A stretch of 64,000 bases of DNA from Nautilus pompilius (taxonomy: Eukaryota; Mollusca; Cephalopoda; Nautilida; Nautilidae): NCBI GenBank assembly GCA_018389105.1, contig JACATO010000308.1, positions 1,797,001 through 1,861,000 of the forward strand, given 5' to 3'. Shown in pieces: positions 54,801 through 60,300 of the stretch. The notes beneath the pieces are model-generated. The model did not search any database. It was given only the letters and a program-made list of their open reading frames with translations, and was not told the origin of the DNA. The first letter of the stretch is position 1, and each line of letters opens with the position of its first letter. The translations under genes were made by a program, and so were the position numbers.

Positions 54801-56676
54801 TATTTGAACCTGATAAAACATCTTTGGGATTAAGTTGGGTGCATTGAAAAAAAAACTGGAATCTTCCTATTCAGAATATTGATGAACACCTAGGCTTTGC
54901 AAAATGGGTGTCAAAGAATATCACAAATATATAATTTATATCTTTGGGGAAACATGAGAATATAACAAAACCATCACAATTGAGTTTCCAGGACATTAAG
55001 TGACATCTTCTTTGTAAAATACTGATGATGCATCTAACAAAATTCACAAAAGTGCATTTTAATTTTGTTCAATAGCCAGTTTCTACTTTTTTCTATGCCA
55101 CCTTACAAAATACCAGAATATAAACAAACATCATAATCCATTTCAAAGATATTGGTACTTGGCTAATTAGTCAGAAAGAAATTTTAGGTTATACAGTATT
55201 TATGCATGAATTCTGTTTATGGAAAATTCAATGGTGCTTAACTTATTAATTATCCAAAAACAATTATTCATTTGACAAAAATTATTAGACTTTTGAACCT
55301 ATATTCAAGATCTATACAAGTGTTTATACATGCTAAATAGTTAACTTTCGCATGCAAGAAAAATTTTAAATAACAAGTAAAAAAAGAAATTAAATCTACT
55401 TTTACATCTCTGTTTTATAAAAAGTTTTTTCAAACTCTTTAGATCCTAATATTTATATTCATGGTATTAAACCAAGCTTAAAACCATGAATTATAATTCT
55501 AAAACACCAATCAGATACCTTGCATTTTTTTTCTTTCATCTACGAGCTGTATATTTCCACAACTGGTGCTACGCCATCTGAATATCTACATGAAATTGCT
55601 TGCTATAAATTTAATACAATCCACCAAACGTTGCATTATACTGGATATGCGAAATCTAAAAATTACGGTAGTCATCGTTTCCAGTGTGCGTCTAAAAACT
55701 AACCAAACCAGATTTGAACAATTTACAACATCCATCATCATATGAAAGAATTATGACCATAATCGCCAAGATCAGAATAGTGTTGAAGATTGAATGTCAA
55801 TGGGGATAACAGTTTACCATTTTGGTTCTTTGACACCTAAAATAAGCATCATTCAATATTATTATGATTATTATTATTATTGTTATTATTATTATTATTA
55901 TTCGATATTATTATTATTATTGTCATTATTATTATTATTCGATATATTATTATTATATAATTATTACTGTTATTGTTATTATTATTATTCAATATTAATA
56001 TGATTATTATTGTTGTTGTTGTTATTATTATTATTATTCGATATATTATTATTATTCGATATTATTACTGTTGTTGTTGTTATTATTATTCGATATTATT
56101 ATTATTATTATAATGTTATTATATAATTATTATTGTTGTTGTTGTTATTATTATTATTCGATATAATTATTACTGTTATTGTTGTTATTATTATTCGATT
56201 CGATATTATTATTATTAGTTATTATTATTCGATATTATTATTATTGTTGTTGTTATTCGATATTATTATTATTAGTATTATTACTGTTATTGTTGTTATT
56301 ATTATTATTATTACTGTTATTATTATTCGATATTATTATTATTGTTGTTCTTATTCGATATTATTATTATTAGTATTATTACTGTTATTGTTGTTATTAT
56401 TATTCGATTCGATATTATTATTATTGTTATTATTATTCGATATTATTATTATTACTGTTATTATTATTCGATATTATTATTATTATTAGTATTATTACTG
56501 TTATTGTCAATCTTCAGTGTAATCTAATATCGGTGAAAAAGTTAACTCGCTCTCCATAGTAGCTCCATCCGCACCGTTTCCAATTTAAATATCCCTTTTA
56601 GAACAACGACCAACACCCTATACAACGGATCCGACCATATCTCCACGTCTACCAACCTCGTATCTGTTTTGTTCAT
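6711..56676 (-). CDS. ALS2: Alsin (ALS2) orthologue, 33 traced coding exons
   Basis: Complete coding gene on the minus strand, about 1,930 codons against 1,657 in human alsin. Order from N-terminus: RCC1-like propeller with a long internal insertion, DH, PH, eight MORN repeats, VPS9 domain. Alsin is a guanine-nucleotide exchange factor: the VPS9 module acts on Rab5 at endosomes, and the DH/PH module has been linked to Rac signalling. These roles are known for the family and inferred here. Exons (high to low): 56657..56676, 42965..43205, 40137..42173, 39554..39662, 39055..39151, 38237..38311, 34201..34313, 33125..33194, 32638..32809, 31924..32006, 30851..31023, 30114..30279, 29773..29904, 29264..29392, 28648..28718, 28096..28162, 27231..27424, 26834..26899, 25209..25301, 24605..24771, 22940..23049, 22147..22224, 20025..20176, 15716..15889, 13559..13688, 12986..13143, 11069..11206, 10142..10318, 8685..8730, 8318..8379, 7866..7929, 7272..7454, 6711..6752. 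All junction phases agree except for one missing base in exon 2. Confidence 0.9.
6945..6976. repeat. (ATT)n microsatellite
   Basis: About eleven ATT/TTA units in the last alsin intron. Confidence 0.85.
7975..8235 (+). repeat. SINE-like repeat, family A, copy 2
   Basis: Lies in the alsin intron between exons 30 and 31. It shares with copies at 3530 and 62875 the ACCTACCTAACATGGTTTCT block, a CCGGCCA block, and the CTCACATCT...AATGAAGAATTCTAG block. It continues with a GC-rich tail ending near GTGTTCCACGTCCC. Ends are approximate. Confidence 0.6.
11860..12400 (+). mobile_element. Tc1/mariner-like remnant, internally deleted
   Basis: This block and the one at 60870-61920 are the same family. 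Both start with a GGCCA...CCTCAGT/CTTAGT-TTGCAGACA-ATGCCA stretch and a TGATGGACC/TAATGGACC stretch. Both end with AATACAGATTCTGTRCCA and a TTTGCATAA...CCACTCA block. This copy lacks the middle half. No frame survives. It lies in the alsin intron between exons 26 and 27. Confidence 0.65.
13401..13420. repeat. (TA)n microsatellite
   Basis: Pure alternating TA tract in an alsin intron. Confidence 0.8.
15658..15690. repeat. (CA)n / CAAA-rich simple repeat
   Basis: CA dinucleotide run followed by CAAACAAA, immediately downstream (minus sense) of alsin exon 24. Confidence 0.8.
15890..20024. other. Large alsin intron (exons 23-24) holding a hAT relic
   Basis: About 4.1 kb. Its right half (17620-19330) is a decayed hAT transposase gene listed separately. 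The stretch 16640-17440 is GC-richer than the flanks and may be another repeat, but I recognise nothing in it. The remainder is AT-rich with no coding signal. Confidence 0.6.
17620..19330 (+). pseudogene. hAT transposase relic (ZBED/SCAND3/FAM200 type)
   Basis: Plus-strand fragments in several frames follow the order of a ZBED-type hAT transposase. A BED-finger-like start ([13 protein letters not shown]) lies near 17640. [19 protein letters not shown] followed by [19 protein letters not shown] lies near 17910-18070. [20 protein letters not shown] then [18 protein letters not shown] lies near 18535-18650. The C-terminal region [14 protein letters not shown]...[14 protein letters not shown] lies near 19020-19120. 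Stops and frameshifts separate these blocks, so it is inactive. It is antisense to alsin and sits inside one of its introns. Terminal repeats were not identified. Confidence 0.8.
20025..26899 (-). CDS. ALS2: Alsin exons 18-23: MORN repeats
   Basis: Six exons (26834..26899, 25209..25301, 24605..24771, 22940..23049, 22147..22224, 20025..20176) encode MORN units; the first unit begins at the end of exon 17. Recognisable units include [102 protein letters not shown]...[13 protein letters not shown] and [11 protein letters not shown] count eight, as in vertebrate alsin. In the family this segment links the DH/PH and VPS9 modules and supports localisation and self-association. Several exons end mid-unit with a split Gly or Arg codon. 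All splice phases match. Confidence 0.92.
25800..26760 (-). mobile_element. Tc1/mariner-like transposase relic
   Basis: On the minus strand the left third reads [18 protein letters not shown], matching the conserved PDLNPIEHIWDEL region of Tc1/mariner transposases, followed by a degraded C-terminus with stops. The upstream 700 bp has scattered weak coding fragments. It lies in the alsin intron between exons 18 and 19. Terminal inverted repeats were not found. Confidence 0.6.
27231..29392 (-). CDS. ALS2: Alsin exons 14-17: PH domain and first MORN segment
   Basis: Exons 29264..29392, 28648..28718, 28096..28162 and 27231..27424. The PH fold shows as [20 protein letters not shown] then [16 protein letters not shown] (strand pattern with the LFND motif), [29 protein letters not shown] and the closing helix [15 protein letters not shown]. 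The order matches vertebrate alsin. In the family this domain follows the DH module and is thought to aid membrane or GTPase interaction. The end of exon 17 begins the MORN region ([17 protein letters not shown]). Phases: 0, 2, 0, 2. Confidence 0.9.
29773..32809 (-). CDS. ALS2: Alsin exons 9-13: end of propeller and DH domain
   Basis: Exons 32638..32809, 31924..32006, 30851..31023, 30114..30279 and 29773..29904. Exon 9 begins with the last propeller strand ([19 protein letters not shown]) and runs into the first DH helix ([20 protein letters not shown]). Later helices include [19 protein letters not shown] and [20 protein letters not shown]; the latter corresponds to the conserved DH stretch around PIRRLHNYAKVLLKL in vertebrate alsin. 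Divergence from ordinary Dbl domains is typical for alsin. Exchange activity of this module is uncertain across the family. Confidence 0.88.
33125..39662 (-). CDS. ALS2: Alsin exons 4-8: second half of the RCC1-like propeller
   Basis: Exons 39554..39662, 39055..39151, 38237..38311, 34201..34313 and 33125..33194. They encode [56 protein letters not shown] and [20 protein letters not shown] followed by [10 protein letters not shown]: the repeating W-G-x-N-x-x-G-Q-L-G and A-A-G-x-x-H-S pattern of RCC1 blades. The reading frame of exon 5 is not the longest one there; it is fixed by the splice phase (AG|G) and by the propeller motif. Exon 8 is a poorly conserved 70-nt linker. Together with exons 2-3 these close the propeller. 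Confidence 0.9.
33548..33790 (+). repeat. Degenerate tandem repeat, unit about 60-85 bp
   Basis: Three imperfect copies start with CATG(C)GATGT and continue with AGAACCCTGACCTTGAGAAA, AGAACCCTAACCTTGAGCAA or GGTACCCTAACCCCAGCAAA, near 33571, 33656 and 33714. Related half-units (GAAACTGAGA, GAAATTGAGA) lie between. It is in the alsin intron between exons 7 and 8. Confidence 0.65.
34500..34780 (-). mobile_element. Tc1-like transposase C-terminal fragment
   Basis: The minus strand reads LVPWPAQSP, then after a deletion [11 protein letters not shown], and further on a fragment resembling [15 protein letters not shown] in shifted frames. This corresponds to the WPAQSPDLNPIE...LW and C-terminal helices of Tc1 transposases. 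It is truncated and frameshifted. Confidence 0.55.
34830..35160 (+). pseudogene. hAT transposase C-terminal dimerisation fragment
   Basis: Plus-strand frames near 34915-35155 include [25 protein letters not shown] and, close to the end, [16 protein letters not shown]. The last matches the P-x-S-S-A-x-V-E-R-x-F-S signature at the C-terminus of hAT transposases. A stop follows immediately and frameshifts precede it. The fragment is separate from the fuller relic at 17620-19330 and differs from it in sequence. Confidence 0.6.
36400..37560 (-). pseudogene. pogo/Tigger/JRK-like transposase relic
   Basis: The minus strand shows a pogo-type helix-turn-helix start ([20 protein letters not shown], then [13 protein letters not shown]) and [20 protein letters not shown], followed by a second DNA-binding part resembling [20 protein letters not shown] catalytic-region start comes next ([13 protein letters not shown]...[10 protein letters not shown]). 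Multiple stops break it. The downstream part towards 36400 is weaker. It is embedded in an alsin intron and probably unrelated in age to the Tigger-type MITE at 50542-51142. Confidence 0.65.
38555..38860 (+). repeat. tRNA-related SINE-like repeat, family B, copy 1
   Basis: It begins with a tRNA-like head: an A-box-like TGGCTGTGAGGATAG and a B-box-like AGGTTTGGTTCCCA about 45 bp later. It then shares CTAGTATGTCTGCATG and a CCTCCAG block with the copy at 48926. It lies in the alsin intron between exons 5 and 6. The promoter boxes are degraded, so it is not a functional tRNA gene. Confidence 0.55.
39910..39930 (+). repeat. Short telomere-like motif
   Basis: Two to three tandem TTAGGG-type units (GTTTAGGGTTAGGGTTT) in the alsin intron between exons 3 and 4. 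Too short to be an array. Confidence 0.4.
40137..42173 (-). CDS. ALS2: Alsin exon 3: propeller blades plus large acidic insertion
   Basis: A single 2,037-nt exon. Its first 180 or so codons hold RCC1 blades ([54 protein letters not shown]) and then the alsin-specific motif [13 protein letters not shown]...[10 protein letters not shown], whose CxxC and late Cys align with a similar segment in human alsin. About 480 Glu/Lys/Asp/Asn/Ser-rich residues follow, with a second [11 protein letters not shown] cluster. The stretch has no predicted globular pattern and is much longer than the vertebrate loop (roughly 330 residues). It ends [19 protein letters not shown] before the donor. The loop likely protrudes from the propeller; its role is unknown. 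Confidence 0.92.
42965..43205 (-). CDS. ALS2: Alsin exon 2: first propeller blades, one-base frameshift
   Basis: It starts after a clear acceptor (TCTTCTGCATTACAG) and reads [20 protein letters not shown], then [20 protein letters not shown] and [15 protein letters not shown], a normal RCC1 blade. After SDK this frame runs into a TGA. The frame two bases over instead reads [12 protein letters not shown] and splices in phase through a strong donor (TCAG|GTAAGG at 42964) into exon 3 [10 protein letters not shown]. The P-C-L-V-x-x-L spacing is exactly what an RCC1 repeat needs, so one base seems to be missing in the short A run (plus-strand CTTAT, 43001-43005). Confidence 0.85.
43206..46164. other. 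Left part of alsin intron 1
   Basis: AT-rich DNA upstream of alsin exon 2 and ahead of the nested arrestin-domain gene. The part next to 46165 should hold the 5' UTR and promoter of that gene. A possible UTR splice acceptor (TTTGTTTTTCCCAG) ends at 46143. I see no other coding signal and no clear transposon. Confidence 0.5.
46165..47694 (+). CDS. Intronless arrestin-domain-containing protein
   Basis: A 509-residue open frame in one exon. Residues 1-125 are a basic, Ser-rich N-terminal extension. Residues about 130-275 form an arrestin N-type fold ([40 protein letters not shown]), and 310-443 the arrestin C-type fold ([39 protein letters not shown]). Alpha-arrestins are adaptors in membrane-protein ubiquitination and endosomal sorting. 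This protein lacks the PPxY motifs of ARRDC1-4 that bind NEDD4 ligases, and instead ends in WMTCFCC, a Cys cluster that could be lipidated (inference). The frame is open 40 codons further upstream, but ATG 46165 is preferred because a splice-acceptor-like tract sits just before it and the upstream residues look like translated non-coding DNA. It lies inside alsin intron 1 on the other strand. Confidence 0.85.
   Translation: MNIRQNAPAEKDLFSDMLNSLAFRRKERKKYSRSFDAGHIAIYSLGKPAENLTNGMCYSKYEPHYNRAAVGRKNLLPIGPDRILIMSPVLRQPSMTTSPHQSRSIRHSRINHYPSTSALAEDKVSKRATITHFGIELNQPREHVYKPGEELLGRLILDVNQTLELKCVEFVVIGHATATFLSQTQSGSPGTRREIYLNKRAYPIGSFDSKWSLVIGAGYYTSKFRLKLPSDIPSTVFYENLQAGLILEISYFIKTCICDTLMEEPFALHNSRVILSKKKMFTVNQPINIDLISGSLLPIHHEEEAILTCSRSRHALVSLHLVQSVYMPGDTIRLYLGVKIQVGRTVSSILANLMQTVTLQDKTEHIHNCTSRVFSRNPKPMHTKLKEKSEEYMFQVVLPVPENSISTYLKGCHLFAVSYSVHVVIKFSGLSGKLTLQIPITIATKTWSQQDSAAVFGNSNIIPIFKSSLRYPYFTPSTRNNSWLLSKTRYTAAPEVTSKYTPWMTCFCC
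48041..48052 (+). other. Candidate polyadenylation signal of the arrestin-domain gene
   Basis: Two overlapping AATAAA-type hexamers about 350 bp after the stop codon of the arrestin-domain gene. Confidence 0.4.
48060..50540. other. Alsin intron 1, between arrestin gene and MITE
   Basis: AT-rich, with one SINE-like repeat (48926-49175) and a short poly-A near 48802-48818. No coding or RNA-gene signal seen. Confidence 0.55.
48926..49175 (+). repeat. tRNA-related SINE-like repeat, family B, copy 2
   Basis: Tract beginning GGGCTGAGTGCATAGTGTGC with a degraded B-box-like AACTTCAATTCTTG, then CCAGTATGTCAGCATG shared with the copy at 38555, and a GC-richer 3' part (GCCAAGCCCCATGGCACTGC). Located in alsin intron 1. 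Confidence 0.55.
50542..51142. mobile_element. Tigger/pogo-type MITE with TA target duplication
   Basis: A 601-bp element flanked by TA on both sides (50540-50541 and 51143-51144). The left end reads CAGTCGACCCCCGTGTAATC; the right end is its imperfect inverse, ...ACCGGGGGACAACTG. Internal ATTCGCGG repeats just inside both termini (CGGTTCGGCATTCGCGG, ATATTCGCGG, AATATTCGCGGTTTTCC) strongly resemble the subterminal pattern of Tigger-class elements. It encodes nothing and is GC-richer than its surroundings. It is probably mobilised by a pogo-family transposase elsewhere. Confidence 0.85.
51145..53340. other. Alsin intron 1, AT-rich stretch
   Basis: Very AT-rich, no exon or transposon recognised. 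It ends in a (CA)n microsatellite near 53273-53294. Confidence 0.55.
53273..53294. repeat. (CA)n microsatellite
   Basis: About eleven CA units in alsin intron 1. Confidence 0.85.
53340..53835 (-). repeat. GC-rich insert of unknown class
   Basis: A block close to 50% GC within DNA near 30% GC, with sharp edges. Its left side has a T-run (53340-53351), which on the minus strand would be an A-rich tail, so a minus-strand retroposed element is one reading. It has an internal imperfect direct repeat (GGCGCCGAAGCACCTCATGT near 53505 and GGGCGCAAGCACCCCATGT near 53550). Long frames exist on both strands, but neither looks like a known protein. Confidence 0.45.
54230..55000 (+). mobile_element. Tc1/mariner-like transposase relic
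   Basis: Plus-strand fragments read [11 protein letters not shown] near 54560 (the conserved S-V-M-V-W-G-x-x-S motif), PHYKTMPH near 54735 (the QDNAPxHxA region) and [11 protein letters not shown] near 54800 (the PDLNPIEHLWDEL motif), in shifted frames with stops. It lies in alsin intron 1 and is antisense to alsin. Confidence 0.65.
55850..56515. repeat. Compound ATT/GTT microsatellite with TTCGATAT punctuation
   Basis: About 660 bp of imperfect ATT repeats interrupted by GTT, ACTGTT and recurrent ATTCGATATTATT units. Blocks such as TTCGATATTATTATTATT recur many times at varied spacing, indicating duplication of larger units rather than simple slippage of one triplet. The right edge is about 140 bp from the proposed alsin exon 1. 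Open frames here are only translated repeat. Confidence 0.9.
56657..56676 (-). CDS. ALS2: Proposed alsin exon 1 (start codon)
   Basis: Six codons plus two bases, MNKTDT then AG. The two leftover bases are exactly the phase needed by exon 2 (AG|T gives Ser), producing [18 protein letters not shown], which resembles the short N-terminus of vertebrate alsin ahead of its VHIWQ stretch. The donor (GTTGGT) is weak, and the intron would be about 13.45 kb. A later donor (GTCGGA) has the same phase and is an alternative. Position next to the kinesin promoter supports a transcription start here. Confidence 0.5.
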
Positions 56677-57026
56677 TTTCTATGTACCGAAGTTCTCGTC
56701 GTCGCAAACCGTTCTTCCCGTCAGCTGGAGGAGGCCATGTTGTTTACCCGACGCTGTTCTCGTGATAGTTCGCGATACCGAGCTGACTTCCGCTCCTCGT
56801 CCATGACAACAGACATAAACAACTGGGCGTCCGCCACCCGTCCTGAGAGTTATAATAATATACTACGTATGTCTGGGAAAACATTCTCTGTAAACAATCA
56901 CCAGATTAATAATCTATAAGTTTAATTAGAAAGAGACAGGGAGAAGTTAGGACGGCGGGTTTACTCGGTTTGTGTTGTCTAATTGTAGATCTGTGAACAC
57001 CGACTGGAACACAGACCGTCATCGGT
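56677..57026. promoter_or_regulatory. Likely bidirectional promoter of alsin and KIF9-like genes
   Basis: The region between the two divergent start codons is less AT-rich and holds more CpG than the rest of the window. It contains a YY1-like GCCATGTT element (56734-56741). A possible 5' UTR splice acceptor for the kinesin ends at 56988 (TGTCTAATTGTAG). No TATA box stands out for either direction, as is common for such promoters. A short upstream open frame (56737-56919, +) may sit in the kinesin leader. Confidence 0.5.
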
Positions 57027-57258
57027 ATGGGGAAGGTCCGGGTCTGGGCCAGGATCAGACCTACTGCAGACTTTGCTCATGAAGTTCTGCAACTCTCACC
57101 TGATAAAAAGGTAAGTTCGTGCATGTTCTAATTACATTTATTAGATAGTGAATTCAAATGCAGAAATCCCATTTTGCTGTTCACGAGTCACTGGAGTAAA
57201 AAAGGAGAGAGAGAGAGAGAGAGATGGTGATGGAGAGAGAGAGAGAGATGGAGATGGA

Positions 57259-57308
<50 letters not shown>

Positions 57309-60300
57309 TGGAGAGACAGAGAGAGAGAGAGAGAGAGATGGAGAGAATCTTGCTGTGAATGTGCAAACTTAAATTGTTGTAACACTTGTTGATTTCACCT
57401 CACAAAGGCTGAATAGGTCACAAGTCTGGTGACTATGATGGCTATACCATGCTTTGTAGAACAAATACTTTGCTTCCTGGTTTAGAAAATTTGTTTAGGG
57501 TTATTGTATTTGTTGGAAGAATAAATTTCAACCAATAAGTTGGATGAAAGAAGGTAAACCATATCCTTGGAAAATACTGCGATGGTATTCCTTATGTACT
57601 GTTTCTTCGATTCTGTACATTCTACAGGATCTATTTACACCAAAAACATGCTCAACTCACTATGTAGAAATGTTACACTAATTCAGCAGATTCTTACCAA
57701 TCTGTTGATGAGCAGATAAACTGCTTTAAACCAAACAGCTCAAACTTTGATATATTCTGACTGTAGGACTCTTCTACATTCGTTATCTGTTTAATTACAC
57801 AAAATTTTGCTTACTGGACTCTAAGATTTATTTGAAACCCTTAATAGTGACTTCTTTAAATATCTCCTACTGTAGAAATAGAGTCAAAGTTTTTCTATTG
57901 CTGTGAATTCTGGGAAAATAAGTTTCCTATTCTACTTGCTTATTATCTTAATATGATATTGGCCATCTGTTATTCATTTTATTTTTTGTCCTGTCCAATT
58001 TCAGTTTATGTTATCGTTCTTCTTTGCAATGTGTAACAAACACCTTTGTTAGATGTGTGAAGTCAGCAATTTTTTCCTCATTATTCTTTTAATATGCAGG
58101 TTATATATAAAAATTTCTGATGCAAAATTAATTTACTTTGTGATATTTGATACTACTTACAGCCAACTATCTTGAGTAATGAAAGTTCTAAAAGGTCACC
58201 TTCACTTTTAAATGTCATCAACAACTTGGAGTTATTTAGTTGGTCAGTTCATGCAACTATTAGGTGATGCCAACATGGTTGTTGCATAATTTGATTGTTT
58301 CTCATGGGGTGATTATTGGACCCAAAATTTAAAATAAAACAAATCATTTATATTATTTCACTAATTTATATTATTCATGACATAGTTAACTATTAAAATT
58401 AAATTTAAAATATGTAAACTTGTTTTTTCTGCAAATACATCTTTTTTTTTCAAACTTTTGAGCATTAGTGTGGATATATTTTTATTTCTAGACCATAGAT
58501 ATTCACTTGAAAAGGGATCCCAAAAAAGGGTTTGTTAACAACCAGATTCTTGACTGGTCCTTTAAACTTGATGGGTACTTTCACAATGCTAATCAAGAAC
58601 AGGTGTACACAACAGTGGCTGCAGATATTGTCCAATCTGCTTTGCATGGATATAATGGTAAGACATTAAAAACCACCTAGAATTAATCTATGCTTAGAAA
58701 TGTAAAAGCAAGAACTTATAGGATGGAGTCACATTACCTTTAGGTTTAATTATTCCTTGACACAAGGATGAAAAATGAGATAAAATTTTTAAATAATAAT
58801 CTTTTTTTAGAATACATAAAATTGTTGAAAAATATAGCTTGTAGTTTCAAATTTGTATATACTAGCTGATTTATTAATAAAAAAGTATATATACAAATCT
58901 TAATAAAGTTTTTTTAATTGCTTATATTTTTTTTTTACTTTTTTGTTGCTATTTCAAAACCCAAGAGTTGCTAAATGGTTCATAACAAAAACAAAACAAC
59001 TGTCATTTTAAGCTCAATCATCATAACTTTAAGATGATTTTTTTCAAACTTTGTTTTCATGTGAAATCAGTATTTTTTAAAGTTTCTTAGAAGTCATTCT
59101 GAGAAATCAGGCTACTTAATTAAACTGATTTATCTTTTTTTGTTTTGAAAATTTGGGTTTATAAGCCAAATAAACTGCTTGTGGACAGAAGTTTGCTGTA
59201 TAATTACATCTATATTATGTAAGATATGTTGCTGATAAGCAATTAAGTGAGATTAATTGGTAACATCAGTCAGTCATTTTGATAGCTCTTTGCATTTAAT
59301 AATTATCACCACTCTAATGTATGCTTGTTAATAACTACAATTAGCATATAATAGTACTGCAAACTTCTATTCACAAATCAAAATAGCTCCAAATTATTTT
59401 TTAAATATTAAATGCCACCAAATATATACTTTAAATATTTTAAATATATATTTGCTAATTATAAGAATTTGCATTGAAAATTATTTTTTTAATAAATATC
59501 TGAATGAATGTCATTTTGATACTTGAGTTAAAGTAAAAAAGTTCCATAAAAATGCATTGAAATTTTAGAATATTTATTTATTTATCTTATTACTTTTACT
59601 GAATATATTAGAAAGTACTGCCTTTTTATGGAAAGATTGTTGAGAAAAATTCCATTAGGTGTACAGTACTTTAGACTCCCTTTAGCTAACCTAAATGCAG
59701 GACACACATACATGAAAATACACATTTTTGTGAAAAAAAAAAGAAATGAGAAAGCAAAGACAAACCTGTTAAAACAAATAATCTTGTGTAAGATAATTAC
59801 ATATGTACGTATGTATAGCCAATTCATTTTTTCCATCTATTTCGTTATCTCTTAGCCGTTAATTAAAATTTTATAGAGAGGCTACAATAGATTTATTAAT
59901 ATTCATTATTTTTTTATCACAGGTACTTTATTATGCTATGGACAGACAGGTGCTGGAAAAACATTTACAATGGCTGGTGCTACAGAGATTTATGAAAACC
60001 GTGGCCTTATTCCTAGAGCTTTATCACAGCTCTACAAAAAAATAGGAGAGAAACCAGATCATGCTATTACTGTCAGGTTGGACATGTGTTTCAGGAATTT
60101 ATTCTGAAAGCTAATAGTAAAAAATCAACAATAAAAGTGCATTCTTAATGTAAAATTGTTTTGTGCATTGTTAAATTTCCCGATTCTGTTGTTTTCAATT
60201 TTACAGTGTTATTTCTAATTTTCTATGATGATAGACATTCAACTATTGACATTTCTTAAACATCTACAATTTGCTATTGTTGTAAGCATTGATATATTTA

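Noticed and set aside
55794..56527. Open frames rich in Leu, Ile, Tyr
   Set aside because: Translation of the ATT array; no independent protein signal.
57148..57385. Open frames on both strands over the GA-rich stretch
   Set aside because: They encode only Arg/Glu/Asp or Ser/Leu runs produced by the microsatellite.
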